Source: Streptomyces griseus subsp. griseus (GTDB taxonomy: Bacteria; Actinomycetota; Actinomycetes; Streptomycetales; Streptomycetaceae). Taken from it: 19,367 nucleotides of DNA. Location: positions 1 to 19,367 of the forward strand of contig NZ_JOJE01000069.1 in NCBI RefSeq assembly GCF_000720255.1, in the 5' to 3' direction. The notes below the pieces were generated by a model. It had not been told where the DNA came from, made no database searches, and was given only the letters and a program-made list of their open reading frames with translations. This document shows positions 12,210 to 19,367 of the stretch, piece by piece; within the stretch, counting starts at the first letter, position 1; each line of letters starts with the position of its first letter. The translations under genes and the position numbers were made by a program.

Positions 12210-13124
12210 GTGATCACGCTTGCGCTCGGCCCCGAGTGGATCAGTCCGGACTATCTGATCTCGACCTTCAGCCTGCCCGGCATCCTGCTGATCGTCTTCG
12301 CCGAGTCCGGCCTCTTCGCGTTCCTCCCGGGTGACTCCCTGCTGTTCACCGCGGGTCTGTTCGTGGCCCAGGGGCAGTACATCAGCCAGCCGCTGTGGCT
12401 GGTCTGCGCGCTGATCGTGCTCGCCGCCGTCCTCGGCGACCAAGTCGGCTACATGATCGGCAAGTTCTTCGGACCCAAGCTCTTCAGCCGTCCCAACTCC
12501 AAGCTCTTCAAACAGGAGAACCTGGAGAAGGCCCACGAGTTCATGGAGAGGTACGGCCCCAAGGCCATCGTGCTGGCCCGCTTCGTCCCGATCGTGCGCA
12601 CCTTCGCCCCCATCGTGGCGGGCGCCGGCCGCATGAAGTACCGCACGTTCCTCGTCTACAACGTCATCGGCGGCGTCGCCTGGGGCACCGGCGTCACCCT
12701 CGCGGGTTACTGGCTCGGCCAGATCGAGCTCATCCGGACGAACGTCGAGGCGATCCTCGTCCTGATCGTCGTGGTCTCCGTCGTCCCGATCGCCATCGAG
12801 TACCTGCGCGAGCGCTCCAAGAAGAAGAAGGCCGCCGCCCAGACCCCGGCCTCCCAGCCCCAGCCCCAGGCCATGGACGACGCCACGACCCAACTCCGCC
12901 GCATCCCTCCGGCCCACGAGGACCAGCAGCACTACGGCGACAATCAGGGCAACGCCCAGTACGGCCAGTACGACGAGTACTACGCCCAGCAGCCCCAGCA
13001 GCAGCCCCAACAACAGCAGCCGTACGCCCAGCAGTACCCGCAGAACTACCCGCAACAGCCGTACGGCGGTCAGCAGGACCACCAGGGCCAGCAGCAGTAC
13101 CCCTACGGCAACCAGGGCTACTAG
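12210..13124 (+). CDS. DedA family membrane protein with Gln/Tyr-rich tail
   Basis: A 304-residue protein from GTG 12210, with AGGAG 11 bp upstream. Residues 1-200 are a DedA (SNARE-associated/VTT) domain: reentrant loop motif FAESGLFAFLPGDSLLF with Glu32 and Asp42, and the signature ARFVPIVRTFAPIVAGAGRM (123-142) with Arg124 and Arg130. Hydrophobic segments are at about 18-36, 45-78, 146-168 and 180-197. DedA proteins support membrane potential and envelope lipid balance; some act as undecaprenyl-phosphate or other lipid flippases. After ERSKKKK (201-207) comes a low-complexity tail (211-304) with 31 Gln and 12 Tyr, absent from standard members of about 200-220 residues. Confidence 0.9.
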   Translation: MITLALGPEWISPDYLISTFSLPGILLIVFAESGLFAFLPGDSLLFTAGLFVAQGQYISQPLWLVCALIVLAAVLGDQVGYMIGKFFGPKLFSRPNSKLFKQENLEKAHEFMERYGPKAIVLARFVPIVRTFAPIVAGAGRMKYRTFLVYNVIGGVAWGTGVTLAGYWLGQIELIRTNVEAILVLIVVVSVVPIAIEYLRERSKKKKAAAQTPASQPQPQAMDDATTQLRRIPPAHEDQQHYGDNQGNAQYGQYDEYYAQQPQQQPQQQQPYAQQYPQNYPQQPYGGQQDHQGQQQYPYGNQGY

Positions 13125-13133
13125 GGCTACTGC

Positions 13134-13255
13134 GGCGGCGCGTCCGCGCCCCGAAAGAGGCGCGGGGCTGTGCCGATATGCGGCTCCGCCGCGTGGGCGC
13201 GAGCAACCACGTACAAGCCGCACCCGCCGTCGAACGGATCGCACCGAGCTCGAAG
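13134..13255. repeat. Streptomyces-type dispersed intergenic repeat with two hairpins
   Basis: The segment contains hairpin GCCCCG/CGGGGC (13148-13153/13163-13168), then CTGTGCCGATATGCGG and hairpin GCGGC-tcc-GCCGC (13180-13192), then TGGGCGCGAGCAACCACG. I recognise this order of motifs from many streptomycete intergenic regions. It sits between the converging dedA and thrE-like genes and likely also acts as their terminator. Its outer borders are approximate. Confidence 0.6.
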
Positions 13256-13265
13256 GCACCCGGCG

Positions 13266-14930
13266 CTAAAACCCTCGCGTCCGCTTCGCGGCCCGCCGCT
13301 TCTCCGTCGACCCGATCCGCAGGAACAACCGCGAGATCTCCGACCCCAGGTTCACCCCGATGGCAATCGCCATCGCCAGCGCCGCCGCCGTCGACAGCGA
13401 CACCAACCCCTCGTCGACCCGGTTCTGAGCGATCGACAGCAACCCGAAGTACGTCGCGGAACCGGGTAGCAGCGGCCCGATCGCCGCCGTCGTGTACGGC
13501 AGCGCGGACGCGAACCGGTAGCGGGCCAGCAGCTGCCCGAACAGTCCCACCAGTCCCGCGGCGACGGCCGTGGAGGCGACCGGCGAGAGATCACCGGCGT
13601 AGTACATCGCCCCGTAGACCGCCCACGCGACGCCCCCGTTGAGGGTCACCGCCAGCACGGTGGATCGTTCCTGCTGCAACAGCACCGCGAAGGTCAGCGA
13701 CAACAGCATCGACGCGCCGAGCTGCCAGTACGGGTTCTCGGGGATGTTCAGCGCCGCGTCCGGGTTGAGCTTGGCGCCCAGCTGCACGCCGAAGTACAGC
13801 ACCACCAGCACGCCGACGACGATGCCCACGAAGAAGTACAGGACCTCCAGCAGGCGCGCCGACGCGGTGATGTAGAAGCCGGTCAGACCGTCCTGCACGC
13901 CCGCGACCAGCGCCCGCCCGGGCAGCAGCGCGAACAGCCCACCGGTGATCACCGCGGACGCCTTCACGTCGACGTGCGCCACGGTCAGCGCGACCCCGAT
14001 CGCGGCCGGCGGCATCGCGGCCACCGTGAACTGGTAGAACTCCGGCAGCCCCCGCCCCGCGCACAGCCACGCCAGCCGGTCCCCGAGCATCGCGCCCAGC
14101 GCGGCCGCCACGAACACGAGCAGGTCACCGCCGACGAGCACGGAGGCCGAACCCGCGAGCAGCCCGCTCGCCGTGGTCAGGGCCCATCCGGGGTACGGGT
14201 GCCGGTTGCGGCGGATCTCCGCGAGCCGCCGGTAGGCCTCCTCCAGGGAGATGTGGGTCTCCACGTCACTGAGGTCGTCGACGAGCTGGTAGACGGCCGC
14301 CAGGCGCGTGTAGTCGGTGCCGCGGCGGCGCACGGTCCGCGACGCCGACACCGGGTCCTCCACGAGGGACGGCTGGTACGAAATCGACAGCAGCGTGAAG
14401 GTGACGTTCGGCTCGCAGCGGTCGAGACCGTACGACCGGCAGACGGCGAACATCGCCGCCTCCACGTCCTCCGCGTTCTCCCCACCCGCCAGCAGCAGCT
14501 CGCCGATACGCAGGGTCAGGTCGAGCACGCGCGGGACCGCGGGCCCGCCGTCCTCCTCCGCCTTCTGCACCGGCTCCGGCGCGGGCCGCTCGGCCACCGG
14601 CATGCGCAGCATCGTGCGCATCCGGTCCTGCCAGGGGAGGTCCTTGGTCAGGCTGACGACGGGAATGCCCGTCGGCGGTGTGAAGGCCGGCGGGCCGTGC
14701 CGGGCGTGGTAGGTCCGCGGCGGACTGAACGCCGACCCCTCCGGCTCCACGGCGGCCTGCTGGGGGACGTCGAGCCCGTCCGGCAGGGCGAACTCGGACG
14801 TGGTCTCGGCTTCGCCCCCGGTTCTGGGGGCGGCCAGCCCGGTCGGGATGGCGAACTCCGATGTGATCTCGGAGTCGAACGTGCCCCTCGCCTCGTCCGA
14901 CAGCGGCTTGCGGTATTCCGCCTCCGTCAC
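13266..14930 (-). CDS. Threonine/serine exporter family protein (ThrE)
   Basis: 554 residues from GTG 14930, which has AGGGAG 9 bp upstream; a GTG at 14954 has no such site. Residues about 150-390 match the ThrE N-terminal domain (LRIGELLLAGGENAEDVEAAM, then RCEPNVTFTLLSISY, followed by about five membrane helices). The rest is the second ThrE domain, also multi-helix, so about ten helices in one chain. Corynebacterium ThrE exports threonine and serine. The first about 130 residues are a hydrophilic extension with a repeated TSEFA(I/L)P-x-GL motif. It ends in a basic tail RIGSTEKRRAAKRT. Substrate here is not proven. Confidence 0.88.
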   Translation of the reverse strand: MTEAEYRKPLSDEARGTFDSEITSEFAIPTGLAAPRTGGEAETTSEFALPDGLDVPQQAAVEPEGSAFSPPRTYHARHGPPAFTPPTGIPVVSLTKDLPWQDRMRTMLRMPVAERPAPEPVQKAEEDGGPAVPRVLDLTLRIGELLLAGGENAEDVEAAMFAVCRSYGLDRCEPNVTFTLLSISYQPSLVEDPVSASRTVRRRGTDYTRLAAVYQLVDDLSDVETHISLEEAYRRLAEIRRNRHPYPGWALTTASGLLAGSASVLVGGDLLVFVAAALGAMLGDRLAWLCAGRGLPEFYQFTVAAMPPAAIGVALTVAHVDVKASAVITGGLFALLPGRALVAGVQDGLTGFYITASARLLEVLYFFVGIVVGVLVVLYFGVQLGAKLNPDAALNIPENPYWQLGASMLLSLTFAVLLQQERSTVLAVTLNGGVAWAVYGAMYYAGDLSPVASTAVAAGLVGLFGQLLARYRFASALPYTTAAIGPLLPGSATYFGLLSIAQNRVDEGLVSLSTAAALAMAIAIGVNLGSEISRLFLRIGSTEKRRAAKRTRGF

Positions 14931-14999
14931 TCCGTAACGCTCCCTGTGTGACACGTCCAGCAGGCCTCAGTATGCGCACGTCTACCCACTGACACGCGA

Positions 15000-15029
15000 A
15001 CAGGCCGCACGCGCACGCGTGCGGCCTGT
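15000..15029 (-). terminator. Terminator after ppa
   Basis: ACAGGCCGCACG (15000-15011) pairs perfectly with CGTGCGGCCTGT (15018-15029) around 6 nt. It begins 25 bp after the ppa stop in the leftward direction and separates ppa from the thrE-like gene. No U-tract is present. Confidence 0.75.
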
Positions 15030-15053
15030 CTCACGGCGACGAGCTGGGAGTGC

Positions 15054-15545
15054 TCAGTGGCCGCCCTGGTCCTTGAACCGCTTGTACGACCGCTCGATCT
15101 CGGCCTCGGCCTCGGTGCGGCCCACCCAGTCGGCGCCCTCGACGGACTTGCCGGGCTCCAGGTCCTTGTAGACCTCGAAGAAGTGCTGGATCTCCAGGCG
15201 GTCGAACTCGGACACGTGGTGGATGTCACGCAGGTGCTCCACACGCGGGTCCGTCGCGGGGACGCACAGCAGCTTGTCGTCGCCGCCGGCCTCGTCGGTC
15301 ATCCGGAACATGCCGATCGCGCGGCACTTGATGAGGCAACCCGGGAAGGTCGGCTCGTCCAGGATGACCAGCGCGTCGAGCGGGTCGCCGTCCTCGCCGA
15401 GGGTGTTCTCGACGAAGCCGTAGTCGGTCGGGTAGGCGGTCGAGGTGAAGAGGCGACGGTCCAGGCGGATCCGACCGGTCTCGTGGTCCACCTCGTACTT
15501 GTTCCGCGAACCCTTCGGAATCTCGATCGTGACGTCGAACTCCAC
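15054..15545 (-). CDS. ppa: Inorganic pyrophosphatase, family I
   Basis: A soluble Mg2+-dependent enzyme that hydrolyses pyrophosphate and so drives biosynthetic reactions. The GTG at 15545 has GGAGGAG 6 bp upstream and gives 163 residues starting [20 protein letters not shown], the normal length; a longer frame to 15569 adds eight residues encoded by the ribosome-binding site. The family signature [12 protein letters not shown] supplies catalytic Asp residues, and further active-site residues are in [11 protein letters not shown] and [13 protein letters not shown]. It is divergent from the carboxypeptidase gene with 85 bp between starts. A hairpin terminator follows. Confidence 0.97.
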   Translation of the reverse strand: MEFDVTIEIPKGSRNKYEVDHETGRIRLDRRLFTSTAYPTDYGFVENTLGEDGDPLDALVILDEPTFPGCLIKCRAIGMFRMTDEAGGDDKLLCVPATDPRVEHLRDIHHVSEFDRLEIQHFFEVYKDLEPGKSVEGADWVGRTEAEAEIERSYKRFKDQGGH

Positions 15546-15630
15546 CGGTGGCTCCTCCATGATCAACACATAGTTCTGGTGGTTAAGTGTCCCTCACGCA
15601 GGTGTGTGATCGCGAAAGGGGCTGGTGGTC

Positions 15631-17226
15631 GTGCCAGAGCTGAGGCCTTGGCGGGCCGCGAGACCGCACGTGGTGCGGGCCGCGACCGCCGTACGACCGC
15701 GTCTCGCACGGGCCGCCGCGGCCGCCGGGCCGCGGATCGCGCGGCTCACGCGGGCCGCGAAACCGCAGCTCGCGCGGCTCGCCCGGCCGAAGACCGTCCA
15801 GACCTGGCAGTACACGGCCGGAGCCGTTACCGCCGGGCTGGCGCTGGCCGCCGGAGTGGTGACCGCCGCTGGTCCCTGGGACGCCTCCGGTCAGCGTACG
15901 GCCGAGCGGGACCGGGCCGCCGTCCTCGGACACACGGGTGGCGCAGATCACGGTCGCACCTCCGGCACCACCGAGGCGGCCGCCGGGGCCCCGCAGCCGG
16001 CCCCCAGCGCCGGGGCGGTCCTCACGACCCTCGGCGGCACCACGAACGCCGTGAAGTCGGCGCCGAACACAAAGCCCCTCGGCGCCGTCCTGGATCCGCT
16101 CCTCGGCTCCGGATCCCTCGGCAGCCGCCACGCGGCCGCCGTCGTGGACGTCGGCACCGGCAGGCGTCTGTACGGCTCCAGCGCCGACGAGGCGCTCACC
16201 CCCGCCTCGACGACGAAGATCGCCACGGCCGTCGCGGCCCTCTCGGCGATGGGCGCCGACCACCGCCTCACCACCCGTACGGCCCTGGAGCCCGACGGGA
16301 AACTCGTCCTGGTCGGCGGCGGCGACCCCACCCTGACGGCCCGCCGGACGGCCGACGGCTGGGCGAGCCTGCGCACCCTCGCCGACCGTACGGCCGCGGC
16401 CCTCCGGAAACGGGGCGTCAAGCAGGTCACGCTCTCCTACGACACCACCCTGTACGAGGGCCCCGAACTGCATCCCATCGGCGTCAACCCCAACATCGCC
16501 GCCGTCACCGCACTGATGGCCGACGAGGCCCGTACGGACGGCTCGACCCGCGGACCGGCGCCCCGCGTGTCGGACCCGGCGGCGGAGGCGGCACGCACGT
16601 TCGCGAGTCTCCTCGGGGACCACGGCATCAAGACCACCTCCCCGGAGCCGGCCAAGGCGACGAAGCGCGCGAAGACCCTCGCCGCGGTCTCCTCACCCCC
16701 GCTGTCCACCGTCGTCGAACGCATGCTGACCAACAGCGACAACGACATCGCCGAGGCCCTCGCCCGCCACACCGCCGTCGCCACCGGCGAACGCGCCGAC
16801 TTCACCGGCGCCGGCAAGGCGATCGACGCCCAGCTGAAGAAGCTGGGCCTGCCGCTCTCCGCCACCACCTTCAAGGACGGCAGCGGCCTCGACCGCGCCG
16901 ACCGGCTCACGGCGAACCTCCTCACGTCCCTCCTCGCGAAGGCGGCCGACCCCGGCCACCCCGACCTCCGTCCCGCTCTCACCGGCCTCCCCGTGGCCGG
17001 CTTCACCGGCACCCTGACCAGCCGCTACACACACGGCGCGGCCGGCCTCGTACGCGCCAAGACCGGCACCCTCACCGGCGTCAACACCCTCGCGGGCACG
17101 GTAGCCACCCGAGACGGCCACCTCCTCGCCTTCGCCTTCCTCGCCTCCGACACCACCAGCCCCACAGCGGCCCAGTCAGCCCTGGACATGGCAGCAACGG
17201 CGCTGGCGGCCTGCGGCTGCCGCTGA
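15631..17226 (+). CDS. dacB: D-Ala-D-Ala carboxypeptidase/endopeptidase, PBP4 (S13) family
   Basis: 531 residues from GTG 15631, which has AAAGGGG 9 bp upstream; GTG 15625 is too close to that site. It trims or cleaves peptidoglycan cross-link peptides outside the membrane. The penicillin-binding triad is intact: Ser193-Thr-Thr-Lys196, Ser369-Asp-Asn371 and Lys477-Thr-Gly479. A membrane segment at about 59-82 anchors it or serves as signal. Before it lies a cytoplasmic basic segment with four 11-residue repeats (8-51). Residues 83-150 are an Ala/Gly/Pro-rich linker. It is divergent from ppa. Confidence 0.92.
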   Translation: MPELRPWRAARPHVVRAATAVRPRLARAAAAAGPRIARLTRAAKPQLARLARPKTVQTWQYTAGAVTAGLALAAGVVTAAGPWDASGQRTAERDRAAVLGHTGGADHGRTSGTTEAAAGAPQPAPSAGAVLTTLGGTTNAVKSAPNTKPLGAVLDPLLGSGSLGSRHAAAVVDVGTGRRLYGSSADEALTPASTTKIATAVAALSAMGADHRLTTRTALEPDGKLVLVGGGDPTLTARRTADGWASLRTLADRTAAALRKRGVKQVTLSYDTTLYEGPELHPIGVNPNIAAVTALMADEARTDGSTRGPAPRVSDPAAEAARTFASLLGDHGIKTTSPEPAKATKRAKTLAAVSSPPLSTVVERMLTNSDNDIAEALARHTAVATGERADFTGAGKAIDAQLKKLGLPLSATTFKDGSGLDRADRLTANLLTSLLAKAADPGHPDLRPALTGLPVAGFTGTLTSRYTHGAAGLVRAKTGTLTGVNTLAGTVATRDGHLLAFAFLASDTTSPTAAQSALDMAATALAACGCR

Positions 17227-17360
17227 GAAGCTCATGCCGGGCGCCGCCCGAAGCGACGCCCGCCCCTGCCGACCCAGGCACCCGTCGGACACCGCCGGGC
17301 ACCCGGAACCGCCCGCCCCCCTGCCCAACCCGCACCCTGCCCCCAACGCCGGCGCTCACG

Positions 17361-17372
17361 TACGGTTGACAC
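17361..17372 (+). promoter_or_regulatory. -10 element of metalloprotease gene, probable leaderless start
   Basis: TACGGT (17361-17366) fits TAnnnT and lies 6 bases before the ATG at 17373, with no ribosome-binding site between or upstream. The layout is the same as for rpmG. The 146-bp gap before it is C-rich and holds only a weak CGGGC-n3-GCCCG hairpin (17238-17250) after dacB. Confidence 0.5.
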
Positions 17373-18506
17373 ATGACGAGCATCGGTGGTGCCGCATCTT
17401 CCGGGATGGTCGACTGGAATCTCGCGGTGGCGACCGCGACCCGGCTCGTGAGGCCGGGCCCCGAGGTGAGCCGGGACGAGGCCCGCGCGGTCGTCGCGGA
17501 ACTGCGCCGCCACGCCAAGGCCTCCGAACAACACGTCCGCGGGTTCACCGGATTGGGCACCGAGGAGACCCACGACACCCCCGTCCTCGTCGTCGACCGC
17601 CCCGGCTGGGTCAAGGCGAACGTCGCCGGGTTCCGCGAGATCCTCCGCCCGCTCCTGGAGAAGATGGAGGAGCGCCGCGGCAACAGCCCGGGTGGCGCCC
17701 TCCTCGGCACCGTCGGCGGCAAGGTCACCGGCGTCGAACTCGGCATGCTGCTGTCCTTCCTCGCCTCCCGCGTCCTCGGCCAGTACGAGACCTTCGCCCC
17801 GCCCGCCCGCGACCTGCCGGCGGGCGAGGGCGGCGGCGGCCGACTGCTGCTCGTCGCACCGAACGTCGTCCACGTGGAGCGCGAACTCGACGTGGACCCG
17901 CACGACTTCCGCCTGTGGGTGTGTCTGCACGAGGAGACCCACCGCACGCAGTTCACCGCGGTGCCCTGGCTCCGTGACCACCTCGAGGGCGAGATCCAGT
18001 CGTTCCTCGGGGAGACCGACGTCGACCCGATGACCGTCCTGGAGCGCATCAGGGAGGCCGCCCAGTCCCTCTCCGGTGGCCGTCCCGAGGCCGAGGAGGA
18101 CGACGGCGGTCACTCGTTCGTGGAACTGGTGCAGACGCCCGCCCAGCGCGAGATCCTCGGCCGCCTCACCGCCGTGATGTCCCTGCTGGAGGGCCACGCC
18201 GACTTCGTGATGGACGGGGTCGGCCCCCAGGTCGTACCGACCGTCGCCGAGATCCGCGAGAAGTTCCAGCAGCGCCGCGCCAAGGGCGCCTCCCGCCTGG
18301 ACCTCGCCCTGCGCAAGCTGCTGGGCCTGGACGCCAAGCTCCGGCAGTACCGCGACGGCGAACACTTCGTACGGGCCGTCGTCGACCAGGTCGGCATGGA
18401 CGGCTTCAACCGCGTGTGGACCTCCCCGAACACCCTCCCGACCAAGGCGGAGATCGCCAAACCGGCGGACTGGGTCGCGCGGGTGCACCGCAAGGCGGAG
18501 TCGTGA
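17373..18506 (+). CDS. Zinc-dependent metalloprotease, DUF2342 family
   Basis: A 377-residue actinobacterial protein. The zinc-binding HExxH reads His186-Glu-Glu-Thr-His190 in CLHEETHRTQF, and the likely third ligand lies in LLEGHADFVMDG (Glu273 or His275). The N-terminal half (VDWNLAVATATRLVRPGP, then the VNVPGW-like VDRPGWVKANVAGF) is typical of the family. No signal peptide is seen, so it is probably cytoplasmic. The family is conserved in actinobacteria next to tilS, hpt and ftsH, but its substrate is unknown. The tilS gene follows 192 bp downstream on the same strand. Confidence 0.9.
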   Translation: MTSIGGAASSGMVDWNLAVATATRLVRPGPEVSRDEARAVVAELRRHAKASEQHVRGFTGLGTEETHDTPVLVVDRPGWVKANVAGFREILRPLLEKMEERRGNSPGGALLGTVGGKVTGVELGMLLSFLASRVLGQYETFAPPARDLPAGEGGGGRLLLVAPNVVHVERELDVDPHDFRLWVCLHEETHRTQFTAVPWLRDHLEGEIQSFLGETDVDPMTVLERIREAAQSLSGGRPEAEEDDGGHSFVELVQTPAQREILGRLTAVMSLLEGHADFVMDGVGPQVVPTVAEIREKFQQRRAKGASRLDLALRKLLGLDAKLRQYRDGEHFVRAVVDQVGMDGFNRVWTSPNTLPTKAEIAKPADWVARVHRKAES

Positions 18507-18698
18507 AACGGCGTGGAGAGGTCGTGAACCAGATCCGGCCGTCGGCAGGCGAACGCCCCTGCAATCACCCGTCCGAGGGACCGTGAGCCGCGCGTAGGCG
18601 TGCGATGCTCGGGGAACCGCCCATTTCTGTCACCATCTACACACTCTGAGTGACCGACATCGGGCTCACCCCCGAAAACTTCATGAAGGGAACCGGAC

Positions 18699-19367
18699 AT
18701 GGGTCCCCATCCTGCGGTCGCGGCGATACGCCTGGCGGTCCGCCGCGTCCTCCACGACCTCCTCACCGAGCACACCCCTGAAGCGGCCCCGCACGAGCGC
18801 CCCCCGTCGCCGCTCGTGCTCGTGGCATGCTCGGGCGGCGCCGACTCCATGGCGCTCGCCTCCGCCCTCGCCTTCGAAGCCCCCCGGCTCGGCATCCGCG
18901 CCGGCGGCGTCACCATCGACCACGGCCTCCAGCCCGGCTCCGACCTGCGCGCCGCGGAAGTCGTCCTGCGCCTGCGCGGACTCGGCCTCGACCCCGTCGA
19001 GTCCGCCGCCGTGACCGTCGGCCGCCAGGGCGGACCCGAGGCCGCCGCGCGGGACGCCCGCTACGCCGCCCTCGACGCCGCCGCCGAACGCCACGGCGCC
19101 GCCACCATCCTGCTCGGCCACACCCGCGACGACCAGGCCGAGACCGTCCTGCTCGGCCTCGCCCGCGGCTCCGGCACCCGCTCCCTGTCCGGCATGGCCG
19201 CGGTCTCGGGGGCCGGCGGCCGCTACCGGCGCCCCTTCCTCCAGCTCGACCGGCAGACCGCCCGCAAGGCCTGCCTGGTCCAGTCCCTGCCCGTCTGGGA
19301 CGACCCCCACAACGCCGACCCGGCCTACACCCGGTCCCGGCTGCGCCACGAGGGCCTGCCCGCCCTG
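18699..19367 (+). CDS. tilS: tRNA(Ile)-lysidine synthase, N-terminal part
   Basis: The open frame runs from ATG 18699 to the window end (223 codons), so the 3' part is missing. GAAGGGA lies 8 bp upstream. The PP-loop ATPase motif is SGGADS (about residues 45-50), followed by [11 protein letters not shown] and the [22 protein letters not shown] motif (split around residue 150). It adds lysine to C34 of tRNA-Ile2 so that AUA is read as Ile, an essential step. The [17 protein letters not shown] stretch near the cut is also typical. No nearby promoter was identified in the 192-bp gap; ACTC-T-GAGT (18643-18651) is a small palindrome there. Confidence 0.95.
   Translation, partial: MGPHPAVAAIRLAVRRVLHDLLTEHTPEAAPHERPPSPLVLVACSGGADSMALASALAFEAPRLGIRAGGVTIDHGLQPGSDLRAAEVVLRLRGLGLDPVESAAVTVGRQGGPEAAARDARYAALDAAAERHGAATILLGHTRDDQAETVLLGLARGSGTRSLSGMAAVSGAGGRYRRPFLQLDRQTARKACLVQSLPVWDDPHNADPAYTRSRLRHEGLPAL

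Noticed and set aside
15057..17369. A 770-residue plus-strand frame across ppa and dacB
   Set aside because: It is antisense to ppa and out of frame with dacB, both firmly identified. The Arg/Pro/His-rich sequence is a shadow.

Overview
The window is chromosomal DNA from a streptomycete. The base composition is very GC-rich, third codon positions are almost all G or C, GTG starts are common, and typical Streptomyces families are present (paired DUF397 and Xre/DUF5753 proteins, TipAL with its promoter, UPF0145, DUF2342 protease). From memory, the gene order resembles the SCO3406-SCO3430 stretch of S. coelicolor; this was not checked by alignment. I found no rRNA, tRNA, CRISPR array, transposase or prophage gene.

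Left part (1-2740): two families of 24-bp tandem repeats are followed by a zinc-starvation ribosome locus. rpsN and rpmB run leftward. rpmG, rpmE2, a CobW-like gene and rpsR run rightward. A Zur-box-like palindrome (805-819) lies between the two groups. All five ribosomal proteins lack the Cys pairs of the zinc-binding forms. The CobW-like protein has lost its GTPase motifs but keeps a CxCC motif, and its position recalls mycobacterial Mrf, the factor that recruits a hibernation protein to zinc-free ribosomes.

Second block (2740-5062): a three-gene regulatory module holds a DUF397 protein, an RsbW-like ATPase and an Xre/DUF5753 regulator. The DUF397 and ATPase genes converge on a shared terminator. 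Each has a 29-bp element (26/29 identical) in the same position relative to its promoter, so they are probably co-regulated. The Xre upstream region carries a five-run G-quadruplex motif.

Middle (5063-12076): an aldehyde dehydrogenase; a DinB-like protein with a PadR regulator; a leftward ClC channel/glutamate decarboxylase pair with the logic of acid resistance, separated by 13-bp repeats; then tipA, with its operator and an internal start for the drug-binding TipAS form; then a UPF0145 protein that shares a long hairpin terminator with tipA.

Right part (12077-19367): a DedA protein with a Gln/Tyr-rich tail, a Streptomyces-type intergenic repeat, a ThrE-like exporter, inorganic pyrophosphatase (ppa), and divergently from ppa a PBP4-type D-Ala-D-Ala carboxypeptidase with an unusual 11-residue repeat before its membrane anchor. 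A zinc metalloprotease (DUF2342) and the first 223 codons of tilS, cut by the window end, complete it.

There is no clear novel gene cassette. The most novel signals are the paired 29-bp promoter elements, the degenerate CobW/Mrf-like protein, the hendecad repeat in the carboxypeptidase, and the repeats beside gadB.
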